Assembly: GCA_002385805.1 (NCBI GenBank)
Contig: DGEF01000049.1
Span: 1-44,541, forward strand
Reading direction: 5' to 3'
Origin: Peptococcaceae bacterium UBA3933
GTDB lineage: Bacteria > Bacillota > Peptococcia > Peptococcales > BICA1-8
DNA length: 44,541 nt
The notes beneath the pieces are model-generated. The model was not told the DNA's origin. It searched no databases and saw nothing but the letters and a program-made list of their open reading frames with translations. Shown piece after piece: positions 1 through 7,739 of this stretch. The translations under genes were made by a program, and so were the position numbers. Each line of letters starts with the position of its first letter. The stretch's first letter is position 1.

Positions 1-19
1 AGATGTGTATAAGAGACAG
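1..19. other. Tn5/Nextera mosaic end left in the contig
   Basis: The first 19 bases are AGATGTGTATAAGAGACAG, identical to the hyperactive Tn5 mosaic end used in Nextera/tagmentation libraries. They are an untrimmed adaptor, not genome. The spoVK reading frame passes straight into them, so the genuine sequence starts at about base 20. Confidence 0.97.
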
Positions 20-463
20 ACCTAAAGCTCTCTGAATTTGTTCTCGTGTTTTTATGGCGGTATGGCCAATATACTCACCTACTAAATCGGCTCTTTCCAC
101 TTCAATAACATGCCCTTTTTTTAATACGTTTAATTCTTTAAAAAGTTTCGCCACTAAACGAGCTACCGTAGTTTTTCCTGTACCGGGATTTCCTTTAAAA
201 ATCATATGCAGAACCAAAGGCTCATTAATTAAATTTTCTTGTTTGCGTTTTTTTTGAATTTCAATATAGGCTTGTATTTCATATAATAATTTTTTAACAC
301 TTTGTAGTCCCACCAAATCCTCAATCTCTTTTAGGACAGCTTGAACTTGTTTGTTAGAAGTATTGTTTGTAGATAATCTGGGGTAACTTTTATTTCTCAA
401 ATTAGTAGTAACAACTTCAACGGTCCCGTTTTGCTGAGGTTGAAAAGAGTATTTTAAAGTCAA
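20..463 (-). CDS. spoVK: stage V sporulation protein K, AAA+ ATPase (3' truncated by contig edge)
   Basis: This is the first 148 codons of a SpoVK/CbbX-type AAA+ ATPase needed for spore maturation in Bacillus. The Walker A motif GNPGTGKTT lies near residue 95 and is followed by the family-typical ERADLVGEYIGHTA segment. Walker B, sensor residues and the rest are lost past base 20. The start is TTG: it sits about 10 nt after a full AAGGAGGT ribosome binding site, and no ATG gives a better fit. The first 45 residues are low in recognisable motifs, as is usual in the family. The ribosome binding site lies inside a 10-bp inverted repeat (474-515). In B. subtilis spoVK lies downstream of hfq; here a transport island separates them. 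Identity is from motifs and context. Confidence 0.9.
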
Positions 464-473
464 ATATGCTGCC

Positions 474-515
474 ACCTCCTTCTAAATCCTATTACAGTAG
501 TATGCAGAAGGAGGT
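474..515 (-). repeat. inverted repeat covering the spoVK ribosome binding site
   Basis: ACCTCCTTCT at 474-483 is perfectly complementary to AGAAGGAGGT at 506-515, with a 22-nt loop. In the minus-strand transcript the right arm looks like an anti-anti-SD and the left arm holds the spoVK Shine-Dalgarno, so the hairpin would bury it. No U-run follows, so it is not a standard terminator. A regulatory role is inferred. Confidence 0.55.
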
Positions 516-539
516 TAAGTGGTGCAAAGCTATTGCCGG

Positions 540-815
540 CTAAGCTAACCATCTGAATGGCAAAAATAACCAGTAATCATCAATATAAGTAATGCTTAAA
601 TACCAAATAATTATGCCGATAATTGCATAGGGTACATTTAGCCACTTTTTTTTCACTAAACCAAAGGAATGCATTATGGCTAATGTCCATAGAACAAAAG
701 GGAAGACAAGTAAGTAAAGACCAATTGTCCAACTTGCCAGTAAGCTAAAAATATACATAATTAGTCCCACAAACCAATACCTTTTAGGGTTATTACTAAA
801 AGATAAAGTTGGCAT
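540..815 (-). CDS. small hypothetical membrane protein
   Basis: A 91-residue protein of unknown function, rich in aromatic and hydrophobic residues. Three hydrophobic segments are visible (roughly residues 12-32, 33-50 and 58-76). A short basic stretch, VKKKW, between the second and third would set the topology. The C-terminus is unusual, with several Trp and Phe in the last 20 residues. I chose the ATG at 815 because GGGGGAG lies just upstream. The longer frame that opens at 854 has no good ribosome binding site. It lies between the ABC-transporter operon and spoVK, on the same strand as both, and could be the last gene of the transport operon. I do not recognise the family. Confidence 0.65.
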   Translation of the reverse strand: MPTLSFSNNPKRYWFVGLIMYIFSLLASWTIGLYLLVFPFVLWTLAIMHSFGLVKKKWLNVPYAIIGIIIWYLSITYIDDYWLFLPFRWLA

Positions 816-937
816 ATATTTCTCCCCCACTTTTGGTAAAAAGTTTTTTGGCATTTGCCTTTGTTTTCGTATTAGCCAAAGGCTAAAGACCTAGTGGTAA
901 AAGAAAATAGTACCTGCAAATTTATACTAAAAAGAAT

Positions 938-1732
938 TTATACTAAAAGCATCCGGTCGTTTAAAAGTTCACGTCCACTGTTTCTTTCAAATAAATTCAA
1001 CAAAGTTGTTACTGTTGTTTTTCTCCTTTCCTCACCTTTTAAATCAGCCACTATTTTACCTTCATGCATCATAATTATTCGGTTACCATAAGTAAGGGCT
1101 TGTTTTAAATCATGAGTAACCATGAGAGCAGTAAGTTCGCCTTCCTTGATTATTTTCCGCGTAACTTCCAATACCTTCTCTGCAGTTTTTGGGTCCAGAT
1201 TGGCAGTGTGTTCATCCAGAAGTAATATTTTAGGTTTAATCAAACTAGCCATAATCAAGGTTAAAGCTTGCCGCTGGCCTCCGGATAATAAACCTACTTT
1301 TTGGGTTAAATTATCTTCCAAACCTAAACCCAGGATTTTTAATTTTTCTCTGAATAAGTCACGGATTTCGTGGGAGATGGCCCTTTTTAGAAACCTTTTT
1401 TCTCCTCTTTTTAAAGCTAGGACTAAATTTTGTTCAATAGTTAAATTAGCTGCCGTCCCTACCATTGGGTCTTGAAAAACCCTACCTATCATTTTTGCTC
1501 GTTCATGTTGAGAGGCAAAAGTTACATCTTGATTGTCTATAATAATACTTCCTTGATCCAGAAAAAATTCGCCGGAAATAGCATTCATCAAAGTACTTTT
1601 ACCTGCTCCGTTACTACCGATGATGGTAACAAAATCGCCTTTTTTTAAATGGAGGGTAACCCCGTTAAGAGCTGTTTTTTCATTGATACTTCCCCGGTTA
1701 AAGGTCTTTTTAATATCATTAACTATTAACAT
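938..1732 (-). CDS. ABC transporter ATPase, TrpZ-like (copy 1)
   Basis: A 264-residue ABC ATPase that powers uptake through the adjacent permease. It has Walker A GSNGAGKST (residues 39-47), signature LSGGQ (149-153), Walker B ILLLDEHT (169-176) and the switch histidine in MVTHD (about 207). The start codon lies inside the 3' end of the permease gene (14-bp overlap), with AAGGGGG upstream, so the two are probably translationally coupled. It is closely similar along its length to the ATPase at 4962-5774, including the VGLLSGGQRQALTL block and the C-terminal NDRMLL, so the two operons are paralogous. The assignment to tryptophan or aromatic amino-acid import comes from the permease and binding-protein families and from the adjacent trpP, not from this protein. 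Confidence 0.88.
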   Translation of the reverse strand: MLIVNDIKKTFNRGSINEKTALNGVTLHLKKGDFVTIIGSNGAGKSTLMNAISGEFFLDQGSIIIDNQDVTFASQHERAKMIGRVFQDPMVGTAANLTIEQNLVLALKRGEKRFLKRAISHEIRDLFREKLKILGLGLEDNLTQKVGLLSGGQRQALTLIMASLIKPKILLLDEHTANLDPKTAEKVLEVTRKIIKEGELTALMVTHDLKQALTYGNRIIMMHEGKIVADLKGEERRKTTVTTLLNLFERNSGRELLNDRMLLV

Positions 1733-2609
1733 AAGAACGGTACCCCCTTTTTATCATAAATTTTTCTTTTAAGTTTGGTGCAGCTAAAGCCGCAATGACA
1801 ATAAAGGTTGTCATCAACTTTAACATGTTGGGCGGTAATCCCATTCTTAAAACGATGGCTATTACCAGCCGGTAAATAACAGAGCCAAGGGCAACAGCTA
1901 CTAAATCTCTGAGAATATTGCCATTACTTAATAATACTTCTCCGATAATCAGGGAGGCTAAACCTCCGATAATTGTACCTATTCCAATACCTACATCTGC
2001 GTATCCCTGGTATTGGGAGAGTAAAGCTCCACTGAGAGAAACCATTGCATTAGAAAGAGCTAAACCTAATAATTTCATGTTGTCCGTATTTACTCCTAAA
2101 CAGGTGATCATTTTTTGGTTATTCCCGGTTGCTCTTAAAGCCAATCCTACTTCTGTTTCTAAAAACCAATAAAGAAAACCTATTGTAAGTGTTATTAATA
2201 TTAATAAAAAGCTAATGGTAAATGTCCTTTCCTCAATGGCTAAAGGAGTAGTGAAAATTACTTTTTGTCCTAGCAAGGGCAGGTTGGCCCTGCCCATAAT
2301 CAGTAAATTTACCGAATAGAGTCCGGTCATGGTAAGGATACCTGTCAAAAGAGGATTTATATTAAATTTTGTATGCAAAAAGCCTGTAAATAAACCTGCT
2401 AGGGCACCGGCTATGGTAGCAATTAAAGTAGCCATCCAGGGATTAAAACCTGCAATAATCATACTGGCGGCAACGGCAGCCCCTAGGGGGAGGGTCCCAT
2501 CGACCGAAAGATCTGCATAGTTTAAAATTCTAAAACTCAAGTAAATACCCAAAACAACAAGCCCGTAAATTAAACCTTGCTGAAGAGTATCCAGAAACAT
2601 ATCTAACAT
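1719..2609 (-). CDS. ABC transporter permease, TrpY-like (copy 1)
   Basis: A 296-residue polytopic membrane protein with about eight or nine hydrophobic segments, of the branched-chain amino-acid/sugar-type permease superfamily (BPD_transp_2) that pairs with PF04392 binding proteins. The N-terminal block ending in LNYADLSVDGTLPLGAA and the block GLALRATGNNQKMI around residue 155-165 are shared with the second permease at 5786-6664. The start ATG at 2609 follows TAGGTG. The gene sits between the lipoprotein (14-bp gap) and the ATPase (14-bp overlap), the standard SBP-permease-ATPase order. It is probably transcribed from the promoter and T-box at 3811-4141. The substrate cannot be read from this protein alone. 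Confidence 0.85.
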   Translation of the reverse strand: MLDMFLDTLQQGLIYGLVVLGIYLSFRILNYADLSVDGTLPLGAAVAASMIIAGFNPWMATLIATIAGALAGLFTGFLHTKFNINPLLTGILTMTGLYSVNLLIMGRANLPLLGQKVIFTTPLAIEERTFTISFLLILITLTIGFLYWFLETEVGLALRATGNNQKMITCLGVNTDNMKLLGLALSNAMVSLSGALLSQYQGYADVGIGIGTIIGGLASLIIGEVLLSNGNILRDLVAVALGSVIYRLVIAIVLRMGLPPNMLKLMTTFIVIAALAAPNLKEKFMIKRGYRSYVNS

Positions 2610-2622
2610 ATTTTTTCACCTA

Positions 2623-3621
2623 CTATTTGATTATTTCTTGTGCCTTTTCTAATACTGTTTCAGGAATCGTAATACCCAAGGCTTCCGCTGCTTTAACATT
2701 GATTATTATTGATTTTTCCTTTTGGCTTTCTACAGGCATATCCTGGGGGTTAGTTCCTTGTTTTAAAATCTTGAGAGCCATTTCACCTGTTTGCCGGCCT
2801 AGTTTATAATAATCAAGTCCAATAGTAGCTACTGTGCCTCTTACTACACTGTCTTTTTCAGCTGATACCAAAAGAATTTTATTATCTAAAGCAACCTTCA
2901 CTACTGCTTCAACTGCACTGACAACTGTATTATCGGTTGGAATATAGATAGCGTCCACTTTACCTACTAAACTTCTAGCAGCCTGATCTACTTCACTACT
3001 GTTTGTAGCAACGGCTTCCACAATATTTATACCTATATCTTCAGCAGCTTCTTTTACTAAGTCTACCTGTACAACAGAATTAACTTCACTGGTGTTATAA
3101 AGTACACCTAAATTTTTTACATTTGGATCTATTTCTTTAATTAATTCAATTTGTTCTTTGATTGGAGCCATGTCAATTGTTCCTGTAAGGTTAGTTTCTG
3201 TTTTTTCTAAGGATTTCACTACTCCGGCAGCAACAGGATCAGTAACGGCTGTGAATAATACAGGAATTTTATTATTTTTAGTAGCGTTAGCCACAGCCTG
3301 TGCGGAAGGAGTTGCAATGGCTAAAATAAGATCATTATCCCCGGCAACCAGGTTTTGGGCGATGGTGTTTAATGTGGGCATATCACCTTGGGCATTTTTA
3401 TAATCAACTACTAAGTTTTCTCCTTCTTTATAACCGTTTTCAGATAAAACATCTAAAAATCCTTGACGAGCAGCATCCAAAGAGGGGTGTTCCACTATCT
3501 GCACAATTCCGATTTTAGTTTTAGAAGTTTCTCCATTAACTTGTTCACTGCTTTCCTGCGGTGAAGAACAACCAACTAGAAGAAGCATAATCATCATGAT
3601 TACTAATATATTTTTTTTCAT
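2623..3621 (-). CDS. ABC transporter substrate-binding lipoprotein, TrpX-like (copy 1)
   Basis: A 332-residue lipoprotein with a classic signal peptide and lipobox ending in LLLVGC, so Cys18 would be lipidated. The mature part matches the PF04392 family of periplasmic binding proteins, seen in KIGIVQIVEHPSLDAARQGF, the IATPSAQAVAN segment and PVLFTAVTDPVAAGVV. The family is predicted to bind aromatic amino acids in Firmicutes (TrpX). The start ATG follows GGGAGG. It is the first gene of the operon and lies 190 bp after the T-box terminator, so its expression should depend on an uncharged tRNA. A paralogue lies at 6718-7710. The exact ligand is inferred, and the T-box specifier does not obviously read Trp. 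Confidence 0.87.
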   Translation of the reverse strand: MKKNILVIMMIMLLLVGCSSPQESSEQVNGETSKTKIGIVQIVEHPSLDAARQGFLDVLSENGYKEGENLVVDYKNAQGDMPTLNTIAQNLVAGDNDLILAIATPSAQAVANATKNNKIPVLFTAVTDPVAAGVVKSLEKTETNLTGTIDMAPIKEQIELIKEIDPNVKNLGVLYNTSEVNSVVQVDLVKEAAEDIGINIVEAVATNSSEVDQAARSLVGKVDAIYIPTDNTVVSAVEAVVKVALDNKILLVSAEKDSVVRGTVATIGLDYYKLGRQTGEMALKILKQGTNPQDMPVESQKEKSIIINVKAAEALGITIPETVLEKAQEIIK

Positions 3622-3729
3622 TTATATAACCTCCCAGTATTTAGTATGAATATCTTTTTTTTATCTTTTTATTGACAGATGATGGTGTTTCGATAAACTA
3701 TATTTGCATATCTTTTTTTATTTTTCTAA

Positions 3730-3766
3730 GGCTGAAATCAAGTTTTAAGGTTTCAGCCATTTTTTT
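3730..3766 (+). terminator. hairpin with U-run in the plus direction
   Basis: GGCTGAAA (3730-3737) pairs with TTTCAGCC (3751-3758), followed on the plus strand by seven T's. It has the form of a plus-strand intrinsic terminator, yet it sits inside the minus-strand leader between the T-box and the first gene. It may block antisense transcription or stabilise the processed mRNA 5' end. Confidence 0.5.
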
Positions 3767-3810
3767 CTTTTTGCATATCTTTATTTCCTTACACCTCCTT
3801 TTTGAGAATT

Positions 3811-3844
3811 AAAAAACTCCTCATCCCTAAAGGGACGAGGAGTT
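3811..3844 (-). terminator. T-box intrinsic terminator
   Basis: Arms at 3815-3827 and 3832-3844 form a 13-bp stem (one non-Watson-Crick position) followed in the minus direction by a run of U's. The T-box sequence at 3848-3861 lies immediately 5' of it, the standard position for the competing antiterminator. Confidence 0.93.
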
Positions 3845-4105
3845 ACTCGCGGTACCACCCTAATTGGTCGAAAATGACCCACTCATTAAGGATACGCAAT
3901 AAGTACATAGAATCGACTTATTTTAATATCCCCTTCCAGGTAACGGTGGAAGCTTCCGGTTACACCTACTAAAATGTTCAGTGTTCAACTCCAGAGGGAA
4001 CTTCATTTTAACCTTTGTTACCGGGTTTCCAGCTACCCCCGGCTCTCTGGGAACTCCGGTTAAAACTACTTTCCTCTTTCACAGTCTTTATTCCATTTAT
4101 TATTA
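3811..4105 (-). promoter_or_regulatory. T-box riboswitch leader of ABC operon 1
   Basis: The minus strand carries the diagnostic T-box sequence AGGGTGGTACCGCG (3848-3861). Upstream it has Stem I signatures: an AGTAG/GAA S-turn around a TTTTAACC/GGTTAAAA helix, a distal AGAGAG loop and the GGTAGCTGGAA segment. Such leaders bind uncharged tRNA and prevent termination when the cognate amino acid is scarce. The specifier region reads TGAAGTTCCCTCTGGAG; aligned by eye the codon would be GTT (Val) or TTC (Phe). I see no TGG in the specifier position, although the genes downstream look like tryptophan or aromatic transporters. The T-box call is secure; the codon is not. Confidence 0.95.
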
Positions 4106-4111
4106 AAACAA

Positions 4112-4141
4112 AGTATAGATGATAAACAAGATATTTGTCAA
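4112..4141 (-). promoter_or_regulatory. sigma-A type promoter for the T-box operon
   Basis: TTGACA (complement of 4136-4141) and TATACT (4112-4117) are separated by 18 bp. The predicted start, near 4105, is just before Stem I of the T-box. Confidence 0.8.
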
Positions 4142-4203
4142 GAGAGTTATTATAAATTATTTAGCACTCTTTACCTTAGCTACTTAATTTTTTAAATTAC
4201 ATT

Positions 4204-4734
4204 TTATTTTGTCACCTGTTGAGGTCTAGAACCATCCACCACTTTTTTACTAAAGACAACAAGGGGATAAAGTACTATTAAACCTATGGTGTTGGCAACA
4301 GCTGCGGGTATAACGACTGTAACAAAAAGAACCTCAAAAGGTGCAGGAATACCAACCAGGGCTAAAGCAGAAAGCAGAAAAACTGTTCCACTGACTAATG
4401 TTCCAAGAGCACCAATTATTCCGGCGGTAACAATGTTAGGCATTCTATCAGCAAGTAATTTAACCAATAAGAATACAACTAGAGAAGTAGTCAATTTATC
4501 AATCAAATTGGGAATCTGTCCTGCCGGAAAAGTTGTAGTCAAAGCAGCAATAATTCCTGCAACTCCACCGGCCAATAAACTTGCTTTAAAATCTCTTTTC
4601 AGCAGAATAATTACAAATAACATTGCTATTAAGAGATCAGGTTTCATTCCTGCTCCGTAACCAGGTGTAATTAAATGCAAAATAAAACCAATTGCCAATA
4701 ATAAACTAATCTGAGCCATTTCTTTAATCTTCAT
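4204..4734 (-). CDS. trpP: tryptophan transporter, TrpP family
   Basis: A 176-residue integral membrane protein with about five hydrophobic segments. The N-terminal block KIKEMAQISLLLAIGFILH and the following TPGYGAGMKPDLL resemble TrpP (formerly YhaG) of Bacillus, a tryptophan permease related to ECF S-components. I chose the ATG at 4734: GGAG lies 7-8 nt upstream, and the frame upstream of it (MRGEEK) is just the TRAP-repeat sequence read as codons. It is a single-gene unit with its own promoter (4893-4921), between two paralogous ABC operons. The leader has a series of (G/U)AG triplets over the ribosome binding site, which independently supports the tryptophan assignment. Direct transport activity is inferred from family. 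Confidence 0.88.
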   Translation of the reverse strand: MKIKEMAQISLLLAIGFILHLITPGYGAGMKPDLLIAMLFVIILLKRDFKASLLAGGVAGIIAALTTTFPAGQIPNLIDKLTTSLVVFLLVKLLADRMPNIVTAGIIGALGTLVSGTVFLLSALALVGIPAPFEVLFVTVVIPAAVANTIGLIVLYPLVVFSKKVVDGSRPQQVTK

Positions 4735-4737
4735 TTT

Positions 4738-4837
4738 CTCTTCTCCTCTCATCTCATCTAATTTTTTTAGTTTTAAATAAAGGTGATAAAATTTCTCAAC
4801 TTTTCTATCTCCTCTCTTCTCGCATCACTCCTATCTC
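4738..4837 (-). promoter_or_regulatory. TRAP (MtrB) binding site over the trpP ribosome binding site
   Basis: On the minus strand five (G/U)AG triplets start at an exact 5-nt period (complements of 4738, 4743, 4748, 4753 and 4758) and enclose the trpP Shine-Dalgarno. A distal group has three more at the same period (4809, 4814, 4819), plus irregular ones at 4795, 4805, 4828, 4831 and 4835. Tryptophan-activated TRAP binds such NAGNN repeats; in B. subtilis it represses trpP translation this way. That TRAP acts here is inferred; no mtrB gene is in this window. Confidence 0.85.
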
Positions 4838-4892
4838 AAAATGTTGATGTTTAGTAAGTTTATTTCGGTTTATTAAGATTAAGTTGCTTCTT

Positions 4893-4921
4893 AGTATATT
4901 ATAACTTTAAATAAAAATCAA
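4893..4921 (-). promoter_or_regulatory. trpP promoter
   Basis: TTGATT (complement of 4916-4921) and TATACT (4893-4898) are spaced by 17 bp. The predicted start, near 4886, leaves a leader of about 150 nt that contains the whole TRAP repeat. Confidence 0.7.
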
Positions 4922-4961
4922 TAATGTCCTACTCTTTTTTGAAATATTTGTAAAGATGTTT

Positions 4962-5774
4962 TTACGAAACATTAGCCCATTTACTGAGAAGCATACGGTC
5001 GTTAGTAATACTATTTCCACTACACCGGGCAAAACGTTCCATTAATTTAGTCACGGTTATTTCTTTTTTCTCCTTGCCATTTAAATCAAGGATAATACTA
5101 CCTCTGTCCATCATGATGATTTTATTGCCGTACTTAATGGCCTGTTCTAAATTATGGGTAACCATTAATGTTGTTAGTTTAAACTCCTGTACGAGCCAAT
5201 CAGTTAACTGCATAACTTTATTTGCGGTTTGTGGATCTAAGGCTGCGGTATGTTCATCCAATAATAATAAATCAGGCTTTTGTAAGGTAGCCATCAGTAA
5301 AGTCAAAGCTTGTCGCTGGCCCCCGGATAATAAACCAACTTTGTCTTTCAACCTGTTTTCTAAACCTAATCCTAAAACCGCCAATCTCTCACGAAATAAT
5401 TTAACTTCTTTTTCCTTTATAGCTTTGCGCAAAGACCGTTTTTGTCCCCTTTTTAGAGCCATAACTAAATTTTCTTCTAAAGTCATCGAAGCGGCCGTGC
5501 CTTTTAACGGGTCTTGAAAAACCCGGGCAATTTTACCGGCCCTTTTGTATTCCGGGATATTTGTGATATCTTCATCATCCAGGAGCACACTACCTGTATC
5601 AGGGATATAGACACCGGCAATGCAATTTAAAAGTGTTGATTTGCCTGCACCATTGCCGCCAATTATTGTTACAAAATCTCCTTTAAAAAAGTGGTAATTT
5701 ATGTTGCAGAGGGCTTTCTTTTCATTAACTTCTCCAGGAAAAAAGGTTTTATTTAAATTTTTAATTATTAACAT
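4962..5774 (-). CDS. ABC transporter ATPase, TrpZ-like (copy 2)
   Basis: A 270-residue ABC ATPase with Walker A GGNGAGKST (39-47), LSGGQ signature (149-153) and Walker B LLLLDEHT (about 169-176). The H-loop lies in MVTHNLEQ. It is collinear with the ATPase at 938-1732 and shares its VGLLSGGQRQALTLLMA and NDRMLLSKW-type ending. The start ATG at 5774 follows CTAGGGGG. It is the last gene of the second SBP-permease-ATPase operon and lies 11 bp after the permease. No strong terminator follows, only a weak hairpin around the stop codon (AATGTTT...AAACAT), so some readthrough into trpP is possible. It energises the neighbouring permease; the substrate is inferred from family and context. Confidence 0.88.
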   Translation of the reverse strand: MLIIKNLNKTFFPGEVNEKKALCNINYHFFKGDFVTIIGGNGAGKSTLLNCIAGVYIPDTGSVLLDDEDITNIPEYKRAGKIARVFQDPLKGTAASMTLEENLVMALKRGQKRSLRKAIKEKEVKLFRERLAVLGLGLENRLKDKVGLLSGGQRQALTLLMATLQKPDLLLLDEHTAALDPQTANKVMQLTDWLVQEFKLTTLMVTHNLEQAIKYGNKIIMMDRGSIILDLNGKEKKEITVTKLMERFARCSGNSITNDRMLLSKWANVS

Positions 5775-5785
5775 ACAATTTCCCC

Positions 5786-6664
5786 CTAGGCGGTTAATTT
5801 TAAACGGGACTTTATTCTAGGTGAAGCTAAAGCTAATACTACCAATAATGATGAAACAAGACGTAAATCAGTAGCAGGTAAACCGAAAAGTAAAACAACA
5901 CCGATAACTAATCTATAGACTACTGAGCCTAAGACTACCGATATTAATATTCCCGGAAAGTTTTCCAGGCCATATAATACTTCACCGATGATAACTGAGG
6001 CCAAACCTACCACAATCATCCCAATTCCCATATTAACGTCGGCAAAATTATTAAATTGAGCGACTTCAGCACCGGCTAAAGCCACTAAAGCATTGGATAT
6101 TGCCAAACCAAAGATTTTTGCTGTATCCGTGTTAACTCCTAGGCTTTTAATCATTTGTTCATTATCCCCGGTGGCTCGTAAAGCTAAGCCAATTTCAGTC
6201 TTCAAAAAGTAATTAAGAAGGAAAATTAAAAGAGTAATTGTAAATAACCCTAAGGCTAAGGAAGCAGCATCTTTGCTTAACCCCCAACTTTGTAAATAAG
6301 TGATTAAGGTATCCTGGCGAAGTAAAGATATATTGGCTTTACCACCCATTACACGTAAATTAATGGAATACAGAGCGGTCATGGTTAAAATACCGGAAAG
6401 TAATGGTGTAATTTTTAATTTTGTATGGAATAATCCGGTTACCGTTCCGGCAATAGCCCCTGCTAAGATAGCCATTAAAGTTCCTATTAGGGGATTATAA
6501 CCGTTCACAATTGCCTGAGAGACTACTGCAGCCCCTAAGGTAAAACTGCCTTCCACCGTTAAATCTGCATAATCTAATACCCTAAAAGTAAGATAAATTC
6601 CTAATACCATTATTCCAAAGAAAAATCCCTGTTGTAAAATCCCCAACCAGAAACTTAAGGACAA
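5786..6664 (-). CDS. ABC transporter permease, TrpY-like (copy 2)
   Basis: A 292-residue multi-spanning permease, paralogous to 1719-2609. It shares the DYADLTVEGSFTLGAA region near residue 30-45, the GLALRATGDNEQMIKSLGVNT block near residue 155-175 and the GLASVIIGEVL segment. I take the start as TTG at 6664, because GGAGGG precedes it by about seven bases and no ATG is nearby. It lies 53 bp after the lipoprotein gene and 11 bp before the ATPase. A pair of whole-operon paralogues this close suggests duplication and divergence, perhaps of substrate or of regulation. The membrane role is firm; the substrate is not. Confidence 0.85.
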   Translation of the reverse strand: MSLSFWLGILQQGFFFGIMVLGIYLTFRVLDYADLTVEGSFTLGAAVVSQAIVNGYNPLIGTLMAILAGAIAGTVTGLFHTKLKITPLLSGILTMTALYSINLRVMGGKANISLLRQDTLITYLQSWGLSKDAASLALGLFTITLLIFLLNYFLKTEIGLALRATGDNEQMIKSLGVNTDTAKIFGLAISNALVALAGAEVAQFNNFADVNMGIGMIVVGLASVIIGEVLYGLENFPGILISVVLGSVVYRLVIGVVLLFGLPATDLRLVSSLLVVLALASPRIKSRLKLTA

Positions 6665-6717
6665 TTTTAACCCTCCACTCTGTAAAAAAAATTTTTGATT
6701 AAATATACATAATGTTT

Positions 6718-7710
6718 TTATTCAATAAACTCCGCAGCATTCAAAATTTCTTCTGGTATCTCAACGCCTAATCTTTCTGCACCGGACTTGTTAATAACTA
6801 ATTTGGGTTCTTTTTGGGATTCTACCGGCATATCCGCAGGATTACTGCCTTCCAGTATACGTACAGCCATTTCCGCTGTTTGCATACCTAAAGTAAAATA
6901 ATCAATGCCCACAGTACCAACCCCACCGAATACTAAGGGACTTTGTTCGCCAGTAAATAAAGGAATCTTATTTTCTTCTGCCACCTGTACCACTGCTGCA
7001 AAAGCTGATACTACCGTATTATCTGTAGGAACATAGATGGCGTCTACTCGACCGACCAAAGATTGAGCGCCCTGCATTACCTCACTGGCATTGGCCACAA
7101 TTGCCTCTACTATTTCATTAATACCTAATTCTAGGGCTTTTTCTTTTAATATCTCTACTTGCACTTGAGAGTTTACTTCTCCGGCGTTATAAATGACCCC
7201 CAGTTTTTTCGTGTCCGGAACAATCTGTAATAAAAGTTCTAATTGTTCTTTAATAGGATTCATATCTGTAGTTCCGGTAACATTAGTACCGGGTTTTTCC
7301 ATACTATTAACTATTTTGGCACTTACCGGGTCTGTAACTGCCGTAAATAAAATAGGAATTTCCTGAGTTTCATTGGCCAAAGCTATTGCTGTAGGAGTAG
7401 CGATACCTAAAATTAAATCCATCTGCCCGGTTACTAATTTTTTGGACATGGTTTGAAGGTTGCTTTGGTCGTTTTGAGCATTATGATATTCAATTTTTAT
7501 ATTTTTACCTTCTTCCCACCCTGCATTCTTTAAACCTTGGATAAATCCTTCCCTGGCATTATCTAAAGCCGGATGCTCAACAAGCTGTAAGATACCGATC
7601 TTTTTAAGTTGATCATCTACTTCACTTGACCCATTGGAATCACTACTACTGCAACCGAAAGCTACTAAAGACATAATTAACAACGGAACCAAAAAAATTT
7701 TTTTAGACAT
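6718..7710 (-). CDS. ABC transporter substrate-binding lipoprotein, TrpX-like (copy 2)
   Basis: A 330-residue lipoprotein. The signal peptide ends in a VAFGC lipobox (Cys20) and is followed by a Ser-rich linker. The mature domain is PF04392-like: KKIGILQLVEHPALDNAREGF, then IATPTAIALANETQEIP and the PTDNTVVSAFAAV segment. It is clearly a paralogue of 2623-3621. The ATG at 7710 follows GGGGG. It is the first gene of ABC operon 2 and is preceded by a leader (7740-7879) with its own terminator but no T-box. The ligand is predicted to be an aromatic amino acid by family and by proximity to trpP; another small amino acid cannot be excluded. Confidence 0.87.
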   Translation of the reverse strand: MSKKIFLVPLLIMSLVAFGCSSSDSNGSSEVDDQLKKIGILQLVEHPALDNAREGFIQGLKNAGWEEGKNIKIEYHNAQNDQSNLQTMSKKLVTGQMDLILGIATPTAIALANETQEIPILFTAVTDPVSAKIVNSMEKPGTNVTGTTDMNPIKEQLELLLQIVPDTKKLGVIYNAGEVNSQVQVEILKEKALELGINEIVEAIVANASEVMQGAQSLVGRVDAIYVPTDNTVVSAFAAVVQVAEENKIPLFTGEQSPLVFGGVGTVGIDYFTLGMQTAEMAVRILEGSNPADMPVESQKEPKLVINKSGAERLGVEIPEEILNAAEFIE

Positions 7711-7739
7711 TAAAAAATCCCCCTTTTGATTTATACTCT

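Noticed and set aside
1122..1475. Plus-strand frames of 60-147 codons opposite the large minus-strand genes
   Set aside because: These, here and elsewhere in the window, are antisense shadows of strongly supported genes and show no motifs or ribosome binding sites.
4735..4752. trpP start at the upstream ATG (six extra codons)
   Set aside because: Those codons consist of the TRAP repeat and include the Shine-Dalgarno for the ATG at 4734.
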